Shown: one piece after another, positions 6,878 through 13,090 of the stretch
How the letters are laid out: the number at the start of each line of letters is the position of its first letter
Numbering within the stretch: position 1 is the first letter of the stretch
Assembly (NCBI GenBank): GCA_007119985.1
Contig: SKOQ01000235.1
Coordinates: 1-13,090, forward strand
DNA: 13,090 nt
Direction of reading: 5' to 3'
DNA from: Marinospirillum sp.
Lineage (GTDB): Bacteria > Pseudomonadota > Gammaproteobacteria > Pseudomonadales > Halomonadaceae
The notes under the pieces: model-generated
Seen by the model: the letters and a program-made list of their open reading frames with translations, nothing else
Database searches by the model: none
What the model was told of the DNA's origin: nothing
Program-made: the position numbers and the translations under genes

Positions 6878-7534
6878 TCAAGCGCCAGGATGGATCGAGA
6901 GCTGTTGCTGATCCAGCCGCCAGATACACTGGGCCAAATCTGTAATGGCATTGGATTGATGCGCTGTTAACAAGATCCCGCAACCAGCGGCCAGCACATC
7001 CTGTATCAGCGTCGCCAGCAACTGCACAGCCTGCTGATCAAGATTCGCACTGGGTTCATCGAGCAGCCAAAAGCGCGGCTGCAAGATGCGTGCCCGTGCC
7101 AAGGCCAATCTTTGCCTTTCTCCTCCCGAAAGGGTGCGCGCAGGTTGATCAGCCTGCTCGCTAAGCTGTGCCCATACCAGCGCGGCTTCAAGACGCCGGT
7201 GACGCTCGGCGACAGGGACGGCTTGCAGATAACGACTGCTAAGCACCTGCTCTAGATTACGCCTGACGCTGGTCGAAAAAACATAGGGCTGCTGGTGGAG
7301 ATAACACATCGCCTGAGGTTCAGCGACGTGATGGATTCGGCGCACACGGCCTTGTGTTGGCGTTAAAAGACCACTGATGACCTTCATCAAGCTGGTTTTG
7401 CCAGCGCCATTGGCGCCCTGTAACCAAATCAGCTGGCCTGCTGACCACTGCGCGGCCTCGATCTGCCATAAGCGGCGGCGTCCATAGCTGAGACTCAGCT
7501 GTTCCAGCACCAAGGCAGGCTGCGGCTCGATCAT
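6878..7534 (-). CDS. tupC: Tungstate-type ABC transporter ATPase TupC
   Basis: The 218-residue ATP-binding subunit powers oxyanion import with TupA and TupB. Walker A is GANGAGKT (residues 40-47), the Q-loop is in CYLHQQPYVF, the ABC signature is LSGGERQR, Walker B is FWLLDEP followed by SANLD, and the switch histidine is in LLTAHQ. It is short and has no C-terminal regulatory (TOBE/MOP) domain, unlike ModC, which fits TupC. The ATG overlaps the tupB stop (ATGA). It is the last gene of tupABC and is followed by a strong terminator. The family call rests on its company with TupA and TupB, since the ATPase alone would be generic. Confidence 0.9.
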   Translation of the reverse strand: MIEPQPALVLEQLSLSYGRRRLWQIEAAQWSAGQLIWLQGANGAGKTSLMKVISGLLTPTQGRVRRIHHVAEPQAMCYLHQQPYVFSTSVRRNLEQVLSSRYLQAVPVAERHRRLEAALVWAQLSEQADQPARTLSGGERQRLALARARILQPRFWLLDEPSANLDQQAVQLLATLIQDVLAAGCGILLTAHQSNAITDLAQCIWRLDQQQLSIHPGA

Positions 7535-8238
7535 GCTTGTTGCTCCTGAGTGGTTTGGCCGCGCACCAGGCCCAGCAGCAGATTCAGCATCAAGGCCAAA
7601 ACCAGCAGCACCAAACCCAAGGCCACACCCTGCGCATAAGCCCCCTTCGAGGTTTCAAGAGCAATGCTGGTGGTAATCGTGCGCGTATAACCGGCGATAT
7701 TGCCACCCACCATCATCGCGCAGCCGACTTCAGCAATAATCCGACCAAAGGCCGTCACCAGCGCGGCCAAGAGCGCAAAACGCACTTCAAGGGTAATCAA
7801 CCAGAGGCAACGCCAGGGGGCGACACCCAGAGTCCGCAAGGACTCCCAAGCATGGCGCGACACACTATGGTAGGCGGTATGGCTCATCGCTATCAAAATC
7901 GGCAAACACATCAACATCTGCCCCAAGATCATAATCGGCTGACTAAAAAGCCAACGCCAATCTCCCAAGGGCCCCGCACGCGAGAACAGCATTAAGAGCA
8001 GTAATCCGATCACCACTGTTGGCACAGCCAGCAAGGTATTGTTCAGCGACACCAGCATCCCCTGACCGGGAAAACGCCAGAAGGCCAGAGTCCAGCCCAG
8101 CAAAAAAGCGAAGGGGGTCGCCAGTAGAAGCGCCAGCAAGGAAGTCCGAAAAGACACACCAATAATCTGCCAGAGTTCTTGATCGCCAGAAAACAAGAGA
8201 GCAAGGGCATCCAGTGTGATCTGACCTAGGCTCTCCAC
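7531..8238 (-). CDS. tupB: Tungstate-type ABC transporter permease TupB
   Basis: A 235-residue inner-membrane permease with about five hydrophobic segments (roughly residues 25-50, 60-85, 100-125, 150-170 and 205-225). The cytoplasmic EAA-like loop is around WESLRTLGVAPWRCLW, which docks the ATPase. The stretch GRIIAEVGCAMMVGGNI followed by TRTITTSIALET is characteristic of TupB-type permeases. The start is GTG at 8238 with AGAGG 5 nt upstream. It lies 45 bp after tupA and overlaps tupC by 4 bp, so the three genes form one operon. Confidence 0.92.
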   Translation of the reverse strand: MESLGQITLDALALLFSGDQELWQIIGVSFRTSLLALLLATPFAFLLGWTLAFWRFPGQGMLVSLNNTLLAVPTVVIGLLLLMLFSRAGPLGDWRWLFSQPIMILGQMLMCLPILIAMSHTAYHSVSRHAWESLRTLGVAPWRCLWLITLEVRFALLAALVTAFGRIIAEVGCAMMVGGNIAGYTRTITTSIALETSKGAYAQGVALGLVLLVLALMLNLLLGLVRGQTTQEQQA

Positions 8239-8283
8239 AACGGCCTCTCCCCAATCGAATCCAGGCTCAACAGCAACATGCAG

Positions 8284-9099
8284 CTAATCCGCATCAGGAA
8301 AGAACAGTGGCTCACCATCGACCGTAAAACGACCGATCAATGCCTGCCCCTCAGCCGAGACCAACCAATCACGAAACTGAGTGGCCGCCGCCAGCTGCAC
8401 ATGCGGATGGCGCTGCGGATTCACCAGAATCACCTGATAGGGATTGGCCAGATCTATACTGCCTTCAGCCAGCAGTTCCAGATCAAGGCGCGAGTGCATC
8501 GCCAACCAGGTACCACGATCTGTCAGGGTATAGCCCTGCATTTCACTGGCCATCAACAAGACGCGCCCCATACCTTGCCCAACGGCATAGTAGTGCGTAA
8601 AATTTGGATTTTCATGCGTTCGCGCCCACAACTCCAACTCTTTTTTATGTGTTCCTGAATCATCACCGCGCGAGATAAAGGGTGTATTGCCACGGGCGAT
8701 ACGCTCAAAAGCCTCCACCACGCCTTCAGATTCACGCAGACCAACAGGATCATTGGCGGGGCCAACCAAGACAAAATCGTTATACATCAAGCGGCGTGGA
8801 TCAATACCGTGGCCAGCCTCAACAAAAGCTTCCTCCGCCGCTGGCGCATGGGTCATCACCAGATCGACATCACCATCGCGCCCCAAACGCAGGGCCTGCC
8901 CAGTCCCCACTGAAAGCACCTGCACCTGAATACCTGTTGCACGCTCAAATTCAGGCAGCAACGCATCGAGCAAACCCGAATTATAGGTGCTGGTTGTGGT
9001 GGCCAAGCGGATTCTTTCGGCTGCGAAAAGAGGCAGCGCCAGCACCAACACCAGCAGGAGCGCGCCAGTTTGTTGCCAGCGAGAGGGAGATCCAAACAT
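8284..9099 (-). CDS. tupA: Periplasmic tungstate-binding protein TupA
   Basis: TupA captures tungstate (in some species also molybdate) in the periplasm and delivers it to TupBC. The 271-residue protein starts with a signal peptide (positive SRW, then LLLVLVLALPLFAA, cleavage near residues 29-30). The mature part opens with IRLATTTSTYNSGLLDALLP, which holds the TTTS oxyanion-binding motif of TupA. VGTGQALRLGRDGDVDLVMTHAP and FISRGDDSGTHKKE follow, both typical of the family. The ATG at 9099 was chosen because TAAGGA lies 7 nt upstream and the signal peptide then begins properly. A longer frame from 9183 would begin upstream of the transcript start predicted from the sigma-54 promoter. True selectivity between tungstate and molybdate cannot be read from sequence. 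Confidence 0.94.
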   Translation of the reverse strand: MFGSPSRWQQTGALLLVLVLALPLFAAERIRLATTTSTYNSGLLDALLPEFERATGIQVQVLSVGTGQALRLGRDGDVDLVMTHAPAAEEAFVEAGHGIDPRRLMYNDFVLVGPANDPVGLRESEGVVEAFERIARGNTPFISRGDDSGTHKKELELWARTHENPNFTHYYAVGQGMGRVLLMASEMQGYTLTDRGTWLAMHSRLDLELLAEGSIDLANPYQVILVNPQRHPHVQLAAATQFRDWLVSAEGQALIGRFTVDGEPLFFPDAD

Positions 9100-9144
9100 A
9101 GGAGTATCCTTATTAATCAAGAAAGCCAAGAGAGGCCAGCGCGC

Positions 9145-9160
9145 TGCAAGCCCAGTGCCA
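9145..9160 (-). promoter_or_regulatory. Sigma-54 (-24/-12) promoter of tupABC
   Basis: On the minus strand the site reads TGGCAC-TGGGC-TTGCA, a full match to the sigma-54 core consensus TGGCAC-N5-TTGCW with correct spacing. Transcription would start near 9134, about 35 nt before the tupA ATG, and the leader holds the TAAGGA ribosome site. An NtrC-type activator gene starts divergently just upstream. Among strict TGGCAC hexamers found elsewhere in the window, none had a correctly spaced TTGC. Confidence 0.85.
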
Positions 9161-9226
9161 GCCAAAAACCAGAAACAGGCCAAGCCAGCATCCCGCCTTG
9201 GATCCTGCTCCGCCTCAAGTCAACTC

Positions 9227-9258
9227 GACCTAGGTCTGCAGAGAAAAAGCTGCGCAGA
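9227..9258. repeat. Inverted repeats in the tupA-regulator gap, candidate activator sites
   Basis: GACCTAGGTC (9227-9236) is a perfect 10-bp palindrome. It overlaps TCTGCAGA (9235-9242), and TCTGC-N14-GCAGA spans 9235-9258. They lie about 95-125 bp upstream of the predicted tupA start, where enhancers for sigma-54 activators are usually found, and just before the regulator's own -10. Binding is inference. Confidence 0.4.
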
Positions 9259-9270
9259 ACTGGGTCAAAA

Positions 9271-9279
9271 TGCTACACT
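9271..9279 (+). promoter_or_regulatory. Candidate sigma-70 extended -10 promoter for the regulator-kinase operon
   Basis: TG-C-TACACT is an extended -10 element with no good -35 upstream. It lies about 85 bp before the regulator ATG. The palindromes at 9227-9258 are immediately upstream, and a TGCCGCA-N5-TGCTGCA repeat (9281-9299) is immediately downstream, so autoregulation is possible. Confidence 0.45.
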
Positions 9280-9363
9280 TTGCCGCACGCGTTGCTGCAT
9301 TTCGACGCGCCTCGCTGAACACTGGCCTGAATACCAGACTTCTCCACCCTCACAGGTAAGACT

Positions 9364-10740
9364 ATGACCGCTGAACCCGACTTTTCCTTATGTCGCACAG
9401 CTTCTGTGTTGATCGTTGATGATGAAGCAGGGATGCGCCAGTTTCTTTCCAAGGCGCTGCTTAAGCATTTTGCTCTGGTCGAAACTGCGGGCAGTATAGA
9501 GGAAGCCGAGGCGCTGCGTCAGCGCTGTCATTTTGATTTACTGATTCTGGATGTGCGCCTGCCCGGTCGTTCCAGCATGGATTGGCATGAGGCGCTGCAT
9601 GATCCGAATCGCCACAGCGATGTGATCTTTATGACCGCCTATGCTGAGCTGGATACCGCGATTCAAGCTCTGCGCGTGGGCGCGGCTGATTTTATTCTCA
9701 AACCCTTTCGCCTTGAGCAGATGCAAAATGCCATTCTCCGTGTGCTCAAGCGTCGCCAACTGGCGCGCGAGAACTTCCTGCTCAAACGCGAAGTCCATCA
9801 ATTTGTCGATGATGATAGCCCGATGCTGGGCCATAGCCCCGGTATGCGTCAGCTGGATGCCGTGATCCAGCGCGTGGCTCCCACCCCTTCGGCGGTATTA
9901 ATAGAAGGCGAATCAGGTACCGGCAAGGATCTGGTCGCACGCGCACTGCATCAGCATTCAGGGCGCAGTGGCCCCTATGTCCCAGTGAACTGCGGCGCCA
10001 TCGCGCCAGATCTGTTAGAAGCCGAGCTTTTTGGTCATACCAAAGGGGCGTTTACTGGCGCTATGCGCAGCCGCGAAGGTCTGTTCCACTATGCCAGTGG
10101 CGGCACCCTCTTTTTAGATGAGATCGGTGAACTGCCCTTAGGGATGCAGGCCAAACTGCTGCGCGCCTTAGAGCAAAAAGCCATTCGTCCTGTGGGCAGC
10201 GAGCAGGAAGTGAAGGTGGATGTGCGTATCCTGGCCGCCACTAACCGTCATTTAGAAGAAGAAGTTCGCGCTGGGCGTTTTCGTGAAGATCTCTACTTCC
10301 GCCTGAATGTGCTCACGCTGACCCTCCCCCCGCTGCGGGATCGACGCGAAGACATTCCTTTGTTGGCGCATTATTTTTCACGCCGCTTAGCGCGTGAGCT
10401 GGGGCTGGCCCCCATCCCCTTCAGCCATGATGATCTCTATGCCATGCAGCAGTATGATTGGAAGGGCAATATTCGCGAGCTGAAAAACTTTATCGAGCGC
10501 TGCATTTTACTCGGCCACCTGCCCTTACAGGATTTACAGACGACAGCAACATCGGCGACACCACGCCAAGCAGGTTTTCCTGTCTGCTGGACACTGGATG
10601 AAGTCGAAAAGCAGCACATCCTGCGGGTATTGCAAGCCAGCGAAGGCAATAAATCCGCGGCGGCACGCCAGCTCGGCATTGCGCGCAAAACGCTCGATCG
10701 CAAACTGACCAGCTGGGAAGAAGAAGCCTCCACTCAGTAA
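9364..10740 (+). CDS. Sigma-54-activating response regulator (NtrC family)
   Basis: The 458-residue protein has the full three-domain NtrC layout. The receiver domain (about 13-130) has acidic residues D19, D20 and E21, phosphoacceptor D63 (LLILDVRLPG), T91 and K113 (LKPF). The AAA+ domain (about 150-385) has Walker A GESGTGKD (182-189), the sigma-54-contacting loop GAFTGA (228-233), Walker B LFLDE (D252, E253), and LRDRREDIPLLAHYF. A Fis-type helix-turn-helix closes the protein (NKSAAARQLGIARKTLDRKL). When phosphorylated it should bind upstream sites and open -24/-12 promoters by ATP hydrolysis. The ATG at 9364 has AGGTAAG just upstream. It is divergent from tupA, whose promoter is of the sigma-54 type, and its kinase follows 25 bp downstream. 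Its target is not proven by sequence. Confidence 0.96.
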   Translation: MTAEPDFSLCRTASVLIVDDEAGMRQFLSKALLKHFALVETAGSIEEAEALRQRCHFDLLILDVRLPGRSSMDWHEALHDPNRHSDVIFMTAYAELDTAIQALRVGAADFILKPFRLEQMQNAILRVLKRRQLARENFLLKREVHQFVDDDSPMLGHSPGMRQLDAVIQRVAPTPSAVLIEGESGTGKDLVARALHQHSGRSGPYVPVNCGAIAPDLLEAELFGHTKGAFTGAMRSREGLFHYASGGTLFLDEIGELPLGMQAKLLRALEQKAIRPVGSEQEVKVDVRILAATNRHLEEEVRAGRFREDLYFRLNVLTLTLPPLRDRREDIPLLAHYFSRRLARELGLAPIPFSHDDLYAMQQYDWKGNIRELKNFIERCILLGHLPLQDLQTTATSATPRQAGFPVCWTLDEVEKQHILRVLQASEGNKSAAARQLGIARKTLDRKLTSWEEEASTQ

Positions 10741-10765
10741 CCAGCCATCACTGATACGAGATACC

Positions 10766-12871
10766 ATGCGGATTTTCTTTTGGCAGCGCTCTGTGCGCGG
10801 CAAGCTCTTGGCGCTGACTTTATTGCCGATCCTGCTCACCTTGTTGATGCTGATCGGCCTCACCGCCTATTGGACCAGCACCTATACTGATCGCCAGCTC
10901 TATATGAAGGTGGCTGCCGATCTCGCAGTCGCACGCAATACGCTGCATCATCTGCAAGAACGCCAGCTCGAACAACTACTCAGACTGAGCAGCAGCTGGC
11001 AGCTGATCCAGCAGCTCCAACCCACCCAGCTGGCTGATACCGCCCTGCTTGAGCAACTGACGACCCAGCTGCAACAAGAGCTCGAGGTCGATTTTCTGCG
11101 CTTGCTGCCTACCGAGCGCCTCCATCTTTTTCGCACCAGCTTGGCCAGCATTGAAGATCAGCTCCCGCTTTTAGCCAGCGGCGAGTCAGTGTCGGGCCTG
11201 CTACGCCTTGAACCCGAAGAACTGCAAGCGATCGATCTGGCACTGGCCCAGCAGGCACAAATCCCACTGCGCCCCACCCCCCATGCCCGCCCCACCGATG
11301 CCAGAGTCGAAGACCGCGCGCTGGTGGTACGCAGCCTTGTGCCTTTGTTCAATCTCGATGGCGAGGTGGCTTACCTGCTCGATGCGGGATTACTCCTGAA
11401 TCACAATCTGGCTTTTGTCGATCAAATCCGCGATCTGGTTTACGGCCCTGGCACGCTGCCTGAAGATGGAATCGGCAGTGTGACACTATTTTTGGGCGAT
11501 ACACGGATTTCGACCAATGTCACCGAGGTCTCGCAACAAGGCCAAACGGAGAGCGGGGTGATGCGTGCCATCGGCACACGAATTTCAGCTGAGGTGGCCG
11601 AGCAGGTGCTTGATCAGCAGCGCCTATGGCTGGATCGCGCTTTCGTAGTCCATGACTGGTATATCAGCGCCTATGAGCCCATCTACGACCTGCACCAAGA
11701 GCTGGTGGGTGTGCTCTATACCGGTTTTTCAGAAGGGCCCTTTATTGCTCAGTATCGCGTCACCCTGTCCGAGTTGGGCATCACGCTACTGATCGTCTTA
11801 TTGGTTTCTGCTTTTCTGGTCTGGCATGGCGCGCGTCGCTTGTTTATCCCTGTCGAGCAGATTCACCGCTCCGTGATGGCCGTACGCGCCGGTCAATCCG
11901 ATGCACGCATTGGCCTCCTAGATACCCAAGATGAAATGGCGGATCTGGCCCACCAGTTTGATCAGATGATGGATGAGCTGGATTCACGCCAACGCACCAT
12001 TCAGGCCGCCGCACAAGAGCTTGAACGTCAGGTTGAGGCGCGCACCCTGAGCCTGCAACAAAAGACGCAGGATCTGGAAAAACACATCCAGCTGCTCAAG
12101 GCCACACGCGCCCAGTTATTTACCAAAGAAAAGCTGGCTGTACTGGGTGAGTTAACGGCTGGCATCGCGCACGAAATCAATAATCCCGCCGCCGTGATCC
12201 TTGGCCATATGGATTTGTTGCAGGTTGAACTGGGCGATCAGGCCAGCGCGGTGCAGCAGGAGATCGATACGGTGATCGAGCAGGTGTATCGTATTCGCGC
12301 GATTATCAACAATCTGCTGCAATACAGCCGCCCTGGTTCCACCACCGATCAGCTGCAAACGCTGGAACTCAACCCTGTTGTGCAAGATACGCTGGCGTTA
12401 GTCCGTCATGCACTGGATAAGCAGCGTGTCGAGGTTCAGCAGCAGTATCAAACCCTGCCGAGTATTCAAGCCAACCGCCAGCAGCTCCAGCAGGTTTTGG
12501 TGAATCTTCTGATCAACGCCGCCAATGCACTCGATGGGCCAGGGCAGATTCAGCTCAGCACCCAGCTCTGGCAGGATGATCAAGGTCGGACTGTGGGCGC
12601 GATGATCCAAGTGAAGGATCATGGACGCGGCATGACGCCTGAAGTACAAGCACGGATCTTTGAACCCTTTTTCACCACCCGCGAAAATGGCAATGGTTTG
12701 GGGCTTTCTGTCAGCCTGTCACTGATTCGTCGTTATGGCGGTGATATTCAGGTGGAATCTGAGCCAGGGCGCGGCAGCTGCTTTCGTGTTTATCTGCTTA
12801 GTCAGGCGCAGATCAATGCTGAAGATGAAGCCACCATGCGCCAGCTTCTTTCTGGCTTGGGGGTGGTCTAG
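10766..12871 (+). CDS. Membrane sensor histidine kinase with periplasmic Cache-type domain
   Basis: The 701-residue partner kinase of the preceding regulator. Membrane helix 1 is at about 12-35 and helix 2 at 337-353. The roughly 300-residue periplasmic part looks like a Cache_3-Cache_2 type sensor: its distal part has GTRISAEVAEQVL, LDRAFVVHDWYISAYEPI and GVLYTGFSEGPF. A HAMP domain (about 356-409) and a coiled coil (about 410-455) follow. The dimerisation domain has LGELTAGIAHEINNPAAV with phosphoacceptor H469, of the DctB/NtrB-like class. The ATPase domain has NLLINAANAL, DHGRGM, FEPFFTTRENGNGLGLS and GRGSCFRVYL. All catalytic boxes are intact. The signal is unknown. From its neighbours it may sense tungstate or molybdate status, directly or through TupA, but family members also sense small organic acids. 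Confidence 0.95.
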   Translation: MRIFFWQRSVRGKLLALTLLPILLTLLMLIGLTAYWTSTYTDRQLYMKVAADLAVARNTLHHLQERQLEQLLRLSSSWQLIQQLQPTQLADTALLEQLTTQLQQELEVDFLRLLPTERLHLFRTSLASIEDQLPLLASGESVSGLLRLEPEELQAIDLALAQQAQIPLRPTPHARPTDARVEDRALVVRSLVPLFNLDGEVAYLLDAGLLLNHNLAFVDQIRDLVYGPGTLPEDGIGSVTLFLGDTRISTNVTEVSQQGQTESGVMRAIGTRISAEVAEQVLDQQRLWLDRAFVVHDWYISAYEPIYDLHQELVGVLYTGFSEGPFIAQYRVTLSELGITLLIVLLVSAFLVWHGARRLFIPVEQIHRSVMAVRAGQSDARIGLLDTQDEMADLAHQFDQMMDELDSRQRTIQAAAQELERQVEARTLSLQQKTQDLEKHIQLLKATRAQLFTKEKLAVLGELTAGIAHEINNPAAVILGHMDLLQVELGDQASAVQQEIDTVIEQVYRIRAIINNLLQYSRPGSTTDQLQTLELNPVVQDTLALVRHALDKQRVEVQQQYQTLPSIQANRQQLQQVLVNLLINAANALDGPGQIQLSTQLWQDDQGRTVGAMIQVKDHGRGMTPEVQARIFEPFFTTRENGNGLGLSVSLSLIRRYGGDIQVESEPGRGSCFRVYLLSQAQINAEDEATMRQLLSGLGVV

Positions 12872-12945
12872 CCTTCTAGGCCATTCCACTGCCCTAGCCT
12901 GCTGATCAATCCATTTTTTGCTCTTTATTTTGCATTTTGTGATGC

Positions 12946-12946
12946 A
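12946..12946. other. Gap 12872-13052 after the kinase gene
   Basis: About 180 bp without a gene. It holds CTAGG/CCTAG arms just after the kinase stop, with a T6 run about 20 nt later that is too far for a standard terminator. It also holds a perfect 6-bp hairpin TTGCAT-TTTGTG-ATGCAA without a following T-run. No clear terminator was found. Confidence 0.4.
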
Positions 12947-12984
12947 ATACCCTGTCTTTTGCACCCTGCCAGCTGGGTTTGCGC

Positions 12985-12990
12985 TAGAAT
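12985..12990 (+). promoter_or_regulatory. Possible -10 element for the right-edge gene
   Basis: TAGAAT matches the sigma-70 -10 consensus at five of six positions, about 62 bp before the ATG at 13053. No -35 hexamer lies at good spacing; TTGCAC is 20 nt upstream. This is a weak call. Confidence 0.3.
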
Positions 12991-13052
12991 TCTGCCTTCT
13001 CTCGATCCAAAGCCTAAACAAAAAGGCGCATCAAAAGACAAGGAACTCGACA

Positions 13053-13090
13053 ATGCGAGATGGCAGCAACCACCAGCTTGAAGCCAAAAC
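13053..13090 (+). CDS. Start of an unidentified gene, cut by the right edge
   Basis: Only the first 12 codons are visible (MRDGSNHQLEAK). The start is supported by AAGGA 8 nt upstream of the ATG. Too little is present to name a family. It is on the same strand as the kinase but 181 bp away with its own possible -10, so it is probably a separate unit. Confidence 0.6.
   Translation, partial: MRDGSNHQLEAK

Noticed and set aside
6734..6970. Plus-strand frame of 78 codons across the tupC-mobB gap
   Set aside because: It runs through the terminator and into the antisense of tupC. Its product has no recognisable motif and there is no ribosome site.
9100..9183. Longer TupA beginning at 9183
   Set aside because: It would start upstream of the transcript start predicted from the sigma-54 promoter, and it adds a segment before an ordinary signal peptide. 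The ATG at 9099 has TAAGGA at 7 nt.
12719..13021. Minus-strand 100-codon frame overlapping the kinase 3' end
   Set aside because: It is antisense to the conserved ATPase domain of the kinase and has no ribosome site or family motif.

Overview
The window looks like a chromosomal segment of a gammaproteobacterium. The MoaA, MoaC, MoaD, MoaE, MoeA and MobB proteins resemble the Escherichia coli ones residue for residue around their active sites, the G+C content is moderate, and Shine-Dalgarno sites are clear. A marine or Oceanospirillales-like host is possible, but I cannot fix the genus from sequence alone. No RNA genes, transposons or CRISPR arrays were seen.

Layout. Positions 1-2330 (minus strand) hold a secreted histidine-phosphatase-family protein followed by a membrane GGDEF-EAL protein that runs off the left edge. 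Positions 2457-6671 (minus) hold a compact molybdenum cofactor (Moco) operon, transcribed mobB-moeA-moaCD-moaE-moaA. Its moaC and moaD are fused into one gene. Positions 6878-9099 (minus) hold tupABC, a tungstate-type ABC importer transcribed tupA-tupB-tupC and closed by a good Rho-independent terminator. Divergent from tupA, positions 9364-12871 (plus) encode an NtrC-type sigma-54-activating response regulator and its Cache-domain sensor histidine kinase. A new gene begins at 13053 and leaves the window.

How it may work together. The 264-bp gap between tupA and the regulator carries a full-match sigma-54 (-24/-12) promoter reading into tupA (TGGCAC-N5-TTGCA, 9145-9160, minus). A second, weaker -24/-12 site with the invariant GG and GC at correct spacing lies just past the tup terminator and reads into mobB (6724-6739, minus). 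A sigma-54 activator and cognate kinase are encoded next door. The simplest reading is a two-component, sigma-54-dependent circuit that controls oxyanion (tungstate/molybdate) import and perhaps the Moco operon with it. This differs from the ModE, TunR and riboswitch control I know for these pathways. The promoter motifs and gene order are seen directly; the regulatory circuit is inference.

The second notable item is the MoaC-MoaD fusion. It keeps the MoaC catalytic residues and leaves the MoaD Gly-Gly tail free at the C terminus. moeB, mobA and moaB/mog are not in this window.
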